In this document: in pieces, positions 8,684 through 16,724 of the stretch | Layout: each line of letters begins with the position of its first letter | Numbering within the stretch: position 1 is the first letter of the stretch | Assembly (NCBI GenBank): GCA_023269545.1 | Contig: JAHFTB010000007.1 | Location: 24,941 to 88,940 of the forward strand | Direction: 5' to 3' | Length of the DNA: 64,000 nucleotides | DNA from: Verrucomicrobiota bacterium | Lineage (GTDB): Bacteria; Verrucomicrobiota; Verrucomicrobiia; Chthoniobacterales; Xiphinematobacteraceae | Translations under genes and position numbers: made by a program | Notes under the pieces: model-generated | Databases searched by the model: none | The model's input: the letters and a program-made list of their open reading frames with translations, nothing else | Told to the model about the DNA's origin: nothing

Positions 8684-9295
8684 TCAGAGGGTAAGTCCCA
8701 ACTTTGCCAGTCCCTGGCGCGTTTCCGCTTCGTTTCGATGAATGACCCCACGAATGCCCAGCTTGGATGCTACTTCCACCAGTAAGGGACGATCCTCTAC
8801 ATAAGCAACTTCCCCAGGTTTCACCTGTGCGACATCCAAAGCAAGCCGGTAAATATCCAAATCCGGCTTTCGGAAATGGACAAATGCAGAAACAATAAAA
8901 AAGTCCACGAATTTTCTCAGTCCAAAACGTTCGATCCGGTCTACTGCCAAATCTCTCCCCTCATTACTCACAACAGCCACTTTTAACTGATAGACAGAAC
9001 GCAGCTTGCAAATCAAATCGATCGTATCCTGCAAAGGCTGCGCTCCCTCCAGAATATACTGCTTCACCTCGTCGATAGAAAAGCTCCGCGCCTCATAAAA
9101 AATAATTTTCTCCAAATACTCTTCCCAAGTGGATTTGCCGCTCTCGTAAGTGTCATAGGTAATATGATGACGACTACTCATCTCTTCGAAATCGATCCCA
9201 AAATGAGCCGCCGTTTGCTGGCGTATTTTATGATCCCACCCATTGGTCAAAAGTACACCGCCAATATCTAAAAAAAGTGTAGTTATAGAAGTCAT
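8684..9295 (-). CDS. HAD-superfamily hydrolase
   Basis: 203 residues with all four HAD motifs: FLDIGGVLL (nucleophile Asp near residue 10, second Asp replaced by Gly as in the YihX/epoxide-hydrolase-like branch), VVSNEGRDL (motif II), FRKPDLDIY (Lys of motif III) and YVEDRPLLVEVA (acidic motif IV). It is probably a cytoplasmic phosphatase acting on small phosphorylated metabolites; the substrate cannot be deduced. The Gly in place of the second Asp suggests altered general acid chemistry. No operon partner is evident. Confidence 0.82.
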   Translation of the reverse strand: MTSITTLFLDIGGVLLTNGWDHKIRQQTAAHFGIDFEEMSSRHHITYDTYESGKSTWEEYLEKIIFYEARSFSIDEVKQYILEGAQPLQDTIDLICKLRSVYQLKVAVVSNEGRDLAVDRIERFGLRKFVDFFIVSAFVHFRKPDLDIYRLALDVAQVKPGEVAYVEDRPLLVEVASKLGIRGVIHRNEAETRQGLAKLGLTL

Positions 9296-9337
9296 CGTTC
9301 GAAAAATATGGCCGCTTGATCTCGGTAATCCCGATTT

Positions 9338-9937
9338 TTAAAGAAAATCCTGACTCTTCGCACTTCTTTTCCGCAAATTAAAATGAAGGATGTATCCCCC
9401 AATGGATACTACTGGCAAAAAAAAGAAGGGCCAATAAGCAAGCACGGGTGGGGTCGGAGGGGAAACTCTGACTTGACCTGTAATGGAGGCTGTATCGTTT
9501 CCATTTTGGACCTCGGTTTTGATTTCCCACTCCCCCGCCGCCGGCAAAGTGGCTGTGACAGCATACAGCAGCTTATTCGTTGCCGCTTCATGTCCCGCCT
9601 TTAATCGATTCAATCCACCCGTGGACTTCATTCGACAGCAGGGCGGCACCCAAGCCTCACCCGTGGTCGCTGGTTGAAGGTCCAATCTCCGAAGAGAAAG
9701 CCATACCCCTGCATTCAACAACGGTTCATTGGTTTTCCGATCCTGCACCAAAACACTGATGTCCTCCGGTCCCGCCCGAACCACTGCGGAAGCGGTAAAC
9801 ACTGTAATACGAAATGGCCCCTCCTCGCGGGAAATTTGTACAGTCCCACCATCAGCAAAAACTCCTACCGTGGTGAGCATCACGACAAAAATACCGAGCA
9901 CCAACTTGAGCATTTCAGATTTAATATACTCTCTCAT
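9338..9937 (-). CDS. Exported membrane-anchored protein, YtkA/FixH-like
   Basis: About 199 residues from the ATG at 9935-9937, which is preceded by GAGGGG; a GTG at 9953-9955 is an alternative. A hydrophobic N-terminal segment (LVLGIFVVMLTTVGVFA) acts as signal or anchor. The body is beta-rich (FRITVFTASAVVRAG, DISVLVQDRK), and a C-terminal helix (VLAYWPFFFLPVVSIGGYIL) is followed by a basic tail. The pattern resembles YtkA/FixH-type periplasmic domains, some associated with copper or oxidase assembly, but the match is by overall look only. Function unassigned. Confidence 0.6.
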   Translation of the reverse strand: MREYIKSEMLKLVLGIFVVMLTTVGVFADGGTVQISREEGPFRITVFTASAVVRAGPEDISVLVQDRKTNEPLLNAGVWLSLRRLDLQPATTGEAWVPPCCRMKSTGGLNRLKAGHEAATNKLLYAVTATLPAAGEWEIKTEVQNGNDTASITGQVRVSPPTPPVLAYWPFFFLPVVSIGGYILHFNLRKRSAKSQDFL

Positions 9938-9951
9938 TAACCCCTCAGCAA

Positions 9952-10068
9952 TCACCGGTCACGCCAAATAAATTCCCTGCCGGGTCTATGAGAAAGCTTC
10001 ATGAATCTGCGATGATATGCCCCATCAAGAATGGTGAGATACTGATTTTTCAGCTGCCTGTAATCCAT
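9952..10068 (-). CDS. Possible 38-residue peptide
   Basis: A short frame, ATG at 10066-10068, encoding MDYRQLKNQYLTILDG... and ending GREFIWRDR. Its stop overlaps the possible GTG start of the next gene as GTGA. It is strongly basic with no membrane segment. It may be a gene remnant or chance. The only support is the overlap geometry. Confidence 0.2.
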   Translation of the reverse strand: MDYRQLKNQYLTILDGAYHRRFMKLSHRPGREFIWRDR

Positions 10069-10092
10069 TCTATCACCAAAATCATTTCTATT

Positions 10093-11391
10093 TCATTGGT
10101 GAAACAGCTGTATTTTCTTAGCAATACTTTTTTCTGAGGACTCGTCCTGCCTAACATCTGGTGGGCTCGTTGTGGGTACCGGTGGTAGAGGCCTGAATTT
10201 TCCTGACGGTGACTCAGGAGGATTTTGGCTTAAAAATGTTGATTGTGAATGTGTTGCATCTTGCCTTGGAGGCTTAACTGCGGTGGTGGTGGCGGTTGAG
10301 ACTTGGGGTGGCGGAGCCTGCAGCGGCCGAGGCGGCAGAGGCTTGTCGACATGTAGTATTATGTCCTTATTATGGTAGTGGGACCAAACCGTTTTCGGCG
10401 GGAGAGGCGGCGGGAGAGGCGGCGGAGAAGTGTCGTCACCGGAATTCGCTTTCTTTTTTGATAGGGCAGCATATGTTGGCTCCTGAGTACTGGAAAATAT
10501 AGAGGAATTCGGGTCTGGAATCGTCTCATATTCATTGGTCTCACATGCCTGATTTACAGAATTTTCAGAAGATGAAGATTGTGAAGATATTGAAGTGTGA
10601 AGGAATGAGGATTTCTGGAGTGCCGACTTCGTAGGCGTAGGCGGAAATAGCTTGGAAGATGCTGGGACTACCGTAGTAGAAGGTTCTTTTTTACCACTGG
10701 AAGGTAGTACTGGCGCTCCATTTTGTGGATTCTTTTTCAATGGCTCCGGCGAGTCTGACGGAGTACTCAAGGGAGATTGGGGCGCACTCTTCCTCTTCTT
10801 AAAGAAATTGGTTGCAAAGGTAGTTGTAGCAGTAAATAGTCCCCCTTTTTTCTCTGGCTTAGTACTTGGTATTTTACCATAGCATGGCGCATTGGGTAAC
10901 ATAAGGTTATCTGCCAGATTGTTAATTTTCTTCTTCTTAACGGCTGGATTTGTTTCCCGTTGCAGATCCGTTATTTCAACAATGTATTGAGAAGGGATAT
11001 TCATGTTACGCATTGCCTGCTTTATCCCGCTCATCCTTGTGGTATTGGATTGCAGATTCATGTTCTTATCCCAAGGGATGTCATATTCCTGTGTCTCAAG
11101 ACCTGAAGTAGAAGGGTTATTGGCGCTTGTTACTATATGAGGATCGCTTGTTTTACGGGACGTGCTAGATGATGTCTGATAATGGATAGAAGACAAAGGA
11201 TGGCCATAATGGGCGCTGCTATCACTCGTTAATTGATTAGATGGCTCAGTTCTTTTAACAGGGCTAGCAGTTAGTTGTGTTTTACAATTGCCTATGCATA
11301 TGGGAGTACCATTTTTAGCATTAGGCCTCCTTGTGGGACTATTAGTATCAACTATACTAGCATAGTTTCCTTTTATGGAATTAGAATTCAT
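10093..11391 (-). CDS. Proline-rich candidate effector with SH2/SH3-ligand-like motifs
   Basis: 432 residues, almost wholly disordered and rich in Ser, Thr, Pro and Lys, with no signal peptide or membrane helix. Eukaryotic-type linear motifs stand out. EYDIP (Tyr103) fits the phosphotyrosine-D-x-P ligand of Crk/Abl SH2 domains. NEYETIP (Tyr288) is a second acidic Tyr site, and EPTYA (304-308) resembles the EPIYA motif of CagA-like effectors. RPLPPVP (about 400-406) is a textbook class I SH3 ligand; KPLPPRP (350-356) also fits, and a poly-Pro run at 323-332 could bind EVH1 or profilin. A cysteine pair (Cys32/Cys36) is present. Known effectors with such motifs are phosphorylated by host kinases and recruit host signalling proteins; a similar role here is inference. 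Chance is possible in low-complexity sequence, but so many motif types together is unusual. Secretion route unknown. Confidence 0.6.
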   Translation of the reverse strand: MNSNSIKGNYASIVDTNSPTRRPNAKNGTPICIGNCKTQLTASPVKRTEPSNQLTSDSSAHYGHPLSSIHYQTSSSTSRKTSDPHIVTSANNPSTSGLETQEYDIPWDKNMNLQSNTTRMSGIKQAMRNMNIPSQYIVEITDLQRETNPAVKKKKINNLADNLMLPNAPCYGKIPSTKPEKKGGLFTATTTFATNFFKKRKSAPQSPLSTPSDSPEPLKKNPQNGAPVLPSSGKKEPSTTVVPASSKLFPPTPTKSALQKSSFLHTSISSQSSSSENSVNQACETNEYETIPDPNSSIFSSTQEPTYAALSKKKANSGDDTSPPPLPPPLPPKTVWSHYHNKDIILHVDKPLPPRPLQAPPPQVSTATTTAVKPPRQDATHSQSTFLSQNPPESPSGKFRPLPPVPTTSPPDVRQDESSEKSIAKKIQLFHQ

Positions 11392-11458
11392 AATACTTAT
11401 CTTTCTTTAGGAAAACGGATAAAGCCTTTAGAATTCAACTCGCAAAGTTACGTAATTA

Positions 11459-11900
11459 TTACCTATTTTGAGACCATTGGGTGAACCTTGTCTTATGCTC
11501 TCCTTGTGGGGAGCGCCTCACATGATCTCTTTTACTGTGTTGCTCAACGGTTCTATCTTCTTTTTTTGGAGGACAAATTGTCGTTATTTTCCTCTCCACC
11601 ACCACCTCCTCCTCTATAAGCTCCTGGTAAAAATCCTGCCTCTCACTCTTCTTGGGGGCTGCTGTATTCTCCGCTGTGGAGGCGATATTTTTACGGGACC
11701 CAGTAGGAGGTGAAGTCTTAAAAGACAAAGATTGAAAAGGTGTGGTAGTATTTTGTGCGGTTTCTCTTGGCTGGATTCTAGGGGTTTTCAGATGTTGTGC
11801 TACAACAAGGAGCTATCTGCCCTTTCAATGGCTGTAGTGGCGTGGACCGCTTTATCTCTTTTGCACCAATACTTGCGCCTAAACCTCCTACCTCAGGCAT
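11459..11900 (-). pseudogene. Frameshifted remnant of a candidate effector gene
   Basis: Two frames on the minus strand seem to belong together. A 40-codon frame from ATG 11898-11900 (MPEVGGLGASIGAKEIKRST...) stops at 11778-11780. The adjacent frame, open from about 11815 to a stop at 11459, reads LLVVAQHLKTPRIQPRETAQ and later ELIEEEVVVERK, ending TQWSQNR. Composition (Ser/Thr/Lys/Glu-rich, Pro) resembles the intact gene next door at 10093-11391. One frameshift would join them. No family is recognised. It could also be two unrelated chance frames. Confidence 0.4.
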
Positions 11901-12843
11901 AAGACTTTTTCCATTTTTATTAGTAAAGATCTAAAACGCCGATCCATCAACCTGTAAGGTTGCGTAGATGCTACCCATTTCAGCAAATTGAGTTCATAGT
12001 GCATAGGGTTCTCCTCCATTTTTCAGTAAAAAAACACCCATTTTCTCACCTTCCACTGAATAGAAGCTCTTCGCTGAATTTGAACGGGCAAAAGCGTGCG
12101 GATATGAGGGCCGTCAGTGTTTAGAAAGGAGCCGAAGTCTCCTGGTATAGCGAAGCTGGCATAAAAAGAGCATTAATTTTCCTGGGATTTTTGATTCCAG
12201 CGAGGTGCAAAACAGAGACCCTATCTTCACGCATTGAGTCACTCAATTTGACGAAGAGCCCAAGAAATAGTCTGATGATTTTAATAGTAGGATATCTATT
12301 GTGATATAAATTTCATTAATGAATCATCTTAACAGACGATATATTTTTTAATTATTCAAAAGTTTTTCGGTATGATATACTAATCGTTAACAAATAACGT
12401 CCATGTTAAATTAAGTCAGGCGAGTATTTTTGGTCGCTAAAATTTTCCGGTGCGACAGGTGGCAGCATATTTTTAATTTTTTAATTGCTCAACCCCCAGC
12501 GTGACAGATATTTTCGCATATATTCTCGAATGCAATTCGGTGGTTGCTGTCACTTAGTGGTCCAAATCGTATCCTCGTTGCGTTATGGTTTTAGGCGATA
12601 CAATGAACTTCGACATTCTTGAAAATCTAATTTGCGATTAAAATGTATGATCAGTTTTTTGGGAAGAGGTAGGAGCACTTTGCCCGGGAGGCGAAGCGAC
12701 GGAGTATTTTCGGTTGATTTAAAACCGTTCTCCGCACTTCAGGCGTGCTATGAGAGGAATATTATTCTGATGAAGTTAAAAATACGTAAGCGCTTTGTAT
12801 AAAAAGTGCATTGACATTGTGGAAGAAAGTTGCGCGACCATTT
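11901..12843. other. Gene-free AT-rich stretch (about 940 bases)
   Basis: No frame of convincing length or composition on either strand. It holds one TATAGCG-family repeat (12146-12170) and AT-rich runs around 12290-12420. The blocks ATATAAATTTCAT and AATCGTTAAC seen here (about 12303 and 12383) also occur at about 42284 and 42256, upstream of the metalloprotease gene, and may be shared regulatory or repeat sequence. It probably represents decayed accessory DNA. Confidence 0.5.
12146..12170 (+). repeat. TATAGCG-family repeat
   Basis: Reads TATAGCGAAGCTGGCATAAA, one arm of the dispersed element whose palindromic form is at 16551-16604. Confidence 0.6.
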
Positions 12844-13074
12844 ATGCAAAACCATCATACACCTGAACACGTGCAATTCGTGTTGGATATTAGTATTAAA
12901 ACGAAAAGAAGATTTGAAGTACTGCACCAATCCTTAGGATTTTCGAGTAAAGCAAAGACCTTTGAAGCGATAGTTTATTTGGTATCAATCGAAGATAAAA
13001 TTGATCCGGAAATACTTAAAAAAATGGATATTAAACTAGATCGATTGCTGGATATTTTGGAATATTCCCGGTAA
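12844..13074 (+). CDS. Small putative ribbon-helix-helix DNA-binding protein
   Basis: 76 residues from ATG 12844 (upstream TTG at 12811 is possible). A short strand VQFVLDISI is followed by a basic helix TKRRFEVLHQSLGF, a turn SSKAKT, and a second helix FEAIVYLVSIED, the strand-helix-helix order of Arc/MetJ-type repressors. The rest (DPEILKKMDIKLDRLLDILE) looks like a helical dimerisation tail. Such proteins often control plasmid, phage or toxin-antitoxin genes, but no partner gene is adjacent. The call is structural guesswork from the pattern, without a recognised sequence family. Confidence 0.45.
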   Translation: MQNHHTPEHVQFVLDISIKTKRRFEVLHQSLGFSSKAKTFEAIVYLVSIEDKIDPEILKKMDIKLDRLLDILEYSR

Positions 13075-13390
13075 ATCAATGATGAAGACTAGTAAAAAAT
13101 TCTGTGTGTATATGAGTGGATAACTCCATGTCGGCACAGTCTTTCCGAAGCTATTTTTTCTAAATTTAATTATTAGTAATACCTCATCTGCCAGACAAGA
13201 CACTTATTACCTTCGTTAGTAACGGATGGTTCCCTCCGAATATTAACTTAGAGATATTATTATAATAATACTTGCGTTTTGAATTCGACGATAGAGATTG
13301 CGCAGCAGGATGCATCAGCTTTCAGGAAATCAAGTTTGAGTTTTTAAAAAGATCACGTAGGTTTCCGCTCCCTCTGATTTTTCTAGGAGT
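13075..13390. other. AT-rich leader region before the PTS gene
   Basis: 316 bases with no gene seen. A TAGGAG ribosome-binding sequence lies just before the ATG at 13391; it is stronger than most start regions in this window and fits recent acquisition of the PTS gene. Confidence 0.5.
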
Positions 13391-15073
13391 ATGAAACGTA
13401 TCATTGCTATTACAACGGCACCCACCGGCACAGTCCACACATTGATGGCAGCGGATGCGCTGAAGAAAATTGTGGCTTCGCTCAGGCATAAAAATCAGTG
13501 TGAAGCGGAAGAAAATGGCGACGTGATGCTTAGCGCTGAAGAGCTGGCAGCTGCTGATGTGGTCATTCTTGCCCCAGACGTGCCAGTGGAAAGAGCCCGG
13601 TTTGCAAAAGCTCTTATTGAAGCCGCAAGTGAACTGGGCAACGTACGTGATGAAGATGTTCCATGCCTGAGAAAAGAACCGCGTATTAAAAAATTCGTCG
13701 CGCTTACGGTATGCCCGGATGGCATTGCTCATACATTCATAGCGGCATCCTCATTAAAAAAAGCCGCAAGGGCGCTCGGGCATGAAATTAAGATTGAAAT
13801 GCAAGATTCAGCGGGGGCAAAGAATGGTCTTACGTCGGAAGAGATTGCTGCTGCGGATGCCGTAGTAATTGCCAGCGAGAGTCAGGTGGATATTACGCGT
13901 TTCGCTGGCAAGCCCCTCTATCGTACGAGCATAAAACAAGCTATTTACGCTGGGAAAGAGGTGCTGAGCACCACTCTTGAGCAGATAGCCTGGGGAAGGG
14001 ACGGTACGTTCAGCACTGTTGCGTCGCCGCAAATAAGATCCGATCGGATAAATACCCATGTCAGTCCTTATAAACATTTGATGGTAGGGATTTCACACAT
14101 GTTGCCAATGGTAAATGCCGGCGGCCTGATTATTGCTCTTTCTTTTGCTTTAGGCGGTTTTTATGGAAACGGTAAAAAAGAGGGCACGCTGACGTGGGCC
14201 CTGAATTTAATCGGTATGGATACGGCATTTCCGCTTTTCGTGGCTATGCTTTCGGGGTTCATCGCATTTTCCATCGCCGGTCGCCCCGCCCTGGTATCGG
14301 GTCTGATTGGAGGCATACTTGCACAAAATCTCGGTGCTGGATTTTTAGGAGGTATTGCCTCCGGATTCATGGCTGGTTACTTGACAAACTTCTTAGCGAA
14401 GAAAATTCGATTGCCTGATATATTTGAGGCACTCAAGCCCGTGCTCATCTTGCCGTTTTTGAGTGCCCTGGGCGTCGGTCTGGCAATAGTCTACTTTATA
14501 GCTCCTCCCATACATATTGCGCTGAAAATTTTTGTTGCTGGGTTACACAGTATGCAGGGTGTGAATGCACTGCTATTCGGCATGCTTCTCGGAGGGATGA
14601 TGGCTCTTGATGTGGGTGGACCGGTCAATAAAGCAGCGTTTACGTTTGCACTGGGTCTGCTTGCCAGTAAGATTTGCACTCCAATTGCCGCAGTGGTGGT
14701 TTCGGGAATGACGCCTCCGTTGGGACTAGCGATAGCTGCCTGGTTATTTAAAAATCGCTTTGATATTGAAGAACGGGCGGCGATTGGATCAGCTTTTGTG
14801 CTAGGCCTTTCTTTTATTACCGAAGGGGCGATTCCGTTTGTGGCAAAAAACCCTTTCTGCGTGATTCCAGCGTTAGTAGCCGGGTCAGCGACAGCTGGTG
14901 GGATCTCGATGTTTTGTGGTGTGGAACTGTTGGTGCCACATGGGGGATTATTTGCAATTCTTGTTCCTGGCACCGTACACCATGTGGTGGCCTTTTTCTC
15001 TGCGCTGATGATAGGCACTTTGATTACTGTCGCTTGTCTATTCTTTCTTAAAAAACCGCTTATTGGTACTTAG
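13391..15073 (+). CDS. fruA: Fructose-type PTS permease, EIIB'-EIIB-EIIC
   Basis: 560 residues. Two tandem EIIB domains precede the EIIC membrane domain. The second has the phosphocysteine motif TVCPDGIAHT (Cys108). The first has TTAPTGTVHT, with Ala10 where Cys should be, so it cannot carry phosphate; a degenerate B' domain is also known in enterobacterial FruA. EIIC (about 230-560) has eight or more membrane segments plus GGPVNKAAFTFA and ITEGAIPF. The protein imports and phosphorylates a hexose, probably fructose, using phosphate from EI/HPr, neither of which is encoded nearby. It overlaps the convergent cyclase gene by 4 bases. Isolation from fruB/fruK and a good Shine-Dalgarno suggest transfer, perhaps from a gammaproteobacterium (inference). 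Confidence 0.88.
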   Translation: MKRIIAITTAPTGTVHTLMAADALKKIVASLRHKNQCEAEENGDVMLSAEELAAADVVILAPDVPVERARFAKALIEAASELGNVRDEDVPCLRKEPRIKKFVALTVCPDGIAHTFIAASSLKKAARALGHEIKIEMQDSAGAKNGLTSEEIAAADAVVIASESQVDITRFAGKPLYRTSIKQAIYAGKEVLSTTLEQIAWGRDGTFSTVASPQIRSDRINTHVSPYKHLMVGISHMLPMVNAGGLIIALSFALGGFYGNGKKEGTLTWALNLIGMDTAFPLFVAMLSGFIAFSIAGRPALVSGLIGGILAQNLGAGFLGGIASGFMAGYLTNFLAKKIRLPDIFEALKPVLILPFLSALGVGLAIVYFIAPPIHIALKIFVAGLHSMQGVNALLFGMLLGGMMALDVGGPVNKAAFTFALGLLASKICTPIAAVVVSGMTPPLGLAIAAWLFKNRFDIEERAAIGSAFVLGLSFITEGAIPFVAKNPFCVIPALVAGSATAGGISMFCGVELLVPHGGLFAILVPGTVHHVVAFFSALMIGTLITVACLFFLKKPLIGT

Positions 15074-16281
15074 TCTCTCCAGGTTTTGTGTGCAAATTTC
15101 TCTAAAGCATGTACCAGTTCCTCGTAGGTCAGATCGTTAATAAACAGACACTTTCCTAAACGCTCAGGAATGGGGATTCTCTGCTGTCCCCCACGGTGGT
15201 GTGTCCGTTCCACAACTGAATCCCAAATTCGTTGAGGAGCGACATTGGGAACCGTCATGGGCAACCCTAGAAGTTCAGTGATCCTGGCAATACGGTGTGT
15301 CTCATTTTGCGAAAGTATGCCTCGATGCATAGAAATCATGGCGGACAAATTAATATCAAGTGCTACAGCTTCTCCATGGCGTAAAATAAGCTCACCTAAA
15401 TTTAATTCAAAAACCTGTGAGAAAGTATGCCCAAGATCCAGGGCACGATTCATGTTATTTTCATAGATATTCGGACAAAGCTCAGTAAGCATGTGATCAA
15501 TCGAATGGAAGAGAATCCGTCCTATCTCCTCATCGGAAAAATGCTTCGCTTGAAATTTGGCGGCGTTTGCTTCTAGCGCATCTAGAATATTTTCATCACA
15601 AGCCACTGCAATCTTAAGAATTTCCCCAAATCCGGAGGCCATTTCCTGTTTGCTCAGTGATGAGAGAAAAGTTCTATCTAAAAATACTGCCAGCGGAGTG
15701 GTAAACGAACCAATCAGGTTTTTTGTGTCTCCAAAATTGATGCCATTCTTGATTCCTATTCCAGCATCGACAAATGATAATAATGTGGTGGGCACGCGAA
15801 TGAATGGAACTCCACGGCGATAGATGCTTGCTGCGAATGCAGCAAGGTCAAGTACGGCGCCCCCTCCAAAAATAATTATTGGCTCGATCTTGCGATTGAG
15901 ACCAAAGACATTCAATGCGTCGATCAGGTTTTGAAGTGTCGCGAAATTCTTACAGGACTCTCCCCCTCGGAGAGTAAAATATTCCGCCATCACATGGTTG
16001 CTAGAGAAATAAAGTTTGATTTGCTCAATGAAACAATCCGGAATGCCATCATCTAAAACGATGAACCGCCGGGCACGTGATTCTCCAATGTCAATCAGTG
16101 TGGTATTTGAAGGTTCCAGGAGGGGTTCCACACATCGGATTTCATAAGCCCGATCCAAATGAATGGAGACGGTCCACTTTTGTTTTTGATGGTCATTGAC
16201 GCAATGAGATTCTGGCCGTCTGCATTCCGCATCTTTTGCTGCAAGAGAGAGGGGAGTGGATAGTATATTATAGTTATTCAT
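15070..16281 (-). CDS. Sugar-phosphate cyclase, 2-epi-5-epi-valiolone synthase-like
   Basis: 403 residues of the dehydroquinate synthase superfamily. Visible are the NAD-binding FGGGAVLD (about 138-145), YRRGVPFIRVPTTL, DAGIGIKNGINFG and KNLIGSF, and putative metal ligands Glu220 (GFGEILKIA), His285 (LGHTFS) and His302 (RHGEAVALD). True AroB usually reads GHTFGHAIE; GHTFSQVFE and the N-terminal WTVSIHLDRAYEIRCVEPLL then EPSN block fit the C7-cyclitol branch (EEVS and relatives) that cyclises sedoheptulose 7-phosphate. Products of that branch feed natural products such as valienamine sugars or mycosporine-like sunscreens. No other cyclitol genes are present, only the convergent sugar PTS gene. 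A divergent AroB remains possible. Confidence 0.72.
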   Translation of the reverse strand: MNNYNILSTPLSLAAKDAECRRPESHCVNDHQKQKWTVSIHLDRAYEIRCVEPLLEPSNTTLIDIGESRARRFIVLDDGIPDCFIEQIKLYFSSNHVMAEYFTLRGGESCKNFATLQNLIDALNVFGLNRKIEPIIIFGGGAVLDLAAFAASIYRRGVPFIRVPTTLLSFVDAGIGIKNGINFGDTKNLIGSFTTPLAVFLDRTFLSSLSKQEMASGFGEILKIAVACDENILDALEANAAKFQAKHFSDEEIGRILFHSIDHMLTELCPNIYENNMNRALDLGHTFSQVFELNLGELILRHGEAVALDINLSAMISMHRGILSQNETHRIARITELLGLPMTVPNVAPQRIWDSVVERTHHRGGQQRIPIPERLGKCLFINDLTYEELVHALEKFAHKTWRD

Positions 16282-16326
16282 AATTATTTTTTATGGTTTG
16301 TTATCTCTCGCTGATTGGAGTTAAGT

Positions 16327-16339
16327 ATTTCGCTATATA
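16327..16339 (-). repeat. TATAGCG-family repeat (short copy)
   Basis: On the minus strand reads TATATAGCGAAAT, like the copy at 21957-21974; only one end of the element is recognisable. Confidence 0.4.
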
Positions 16340-16550
16340 AAAGCAGGCATGGATGTCTGAGCGCTAGCGACCGTAGCGGTTGTATTTTATAGCACGTTAA
16401 AATTAACGATAATTCCTTGAGTTTAAATAGAAGCGAGCGGTCTTACAAAAGTGGTTTGGAAAGACGGCGAACTACTGCGAGTTGCATGTTTTGCGTAATT
16501 TAATTCGCAGATGAAATTTTTTCAAAAAAAAGTATCAAAAATATTACTTC

Positions 16551-16604
16551 CATAGCGAAACCGGTATCAAGTGAGCATGAATTTTATACTGGCTGCGCTA
16601 TAAT
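16551..16604. repeat. TATAGCG-family repeat, palindromic form
   Basis: Left arm ATAGCGAAACCGGTATCAA (16552-16570). The right arm, read on the other strand, is TATAGCGCAGCCAGTATAAA, followed by ATTCATG. The arms are imperfect inverted copies, so the whole could fold into a hairpin. This is the most complete two-armed copy and suggests single-arm copies elsewhere are halves of the same element. Confidence 0.7.
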
Positions 16605-16724
16605 TGATGAAATTACTTTACAGGTGTCCTGAGGAAAGACGAACGTCAAAAGGAGGGAGGAGACAAAGCAAGGAGGAGGTGAGCCTCTGCTTTTCCATGT
16701 GCCTCGCTCCTTTCCCTCAAACCG

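Larger units (their letters stand above)
16282..16724. other. Intergenic region with two repeat copies
   Basis: 443 bases without a gene. It contains TATAGCG-family copies at 16327-16339 and 16551-16604 and a purine-rich GGAGG tract near 16651-16680. It may hold the promoter of the cyclase gene, but I see no clear promoter boxes. Confidence 0.5.

Noticed and set aside
10172..10882. Glycine-rich plus-strand frames opposite the proline-rich gene
   Set aside because: Glycine runs are the antisense of proline codons; there are three separate short frames with no start signals.
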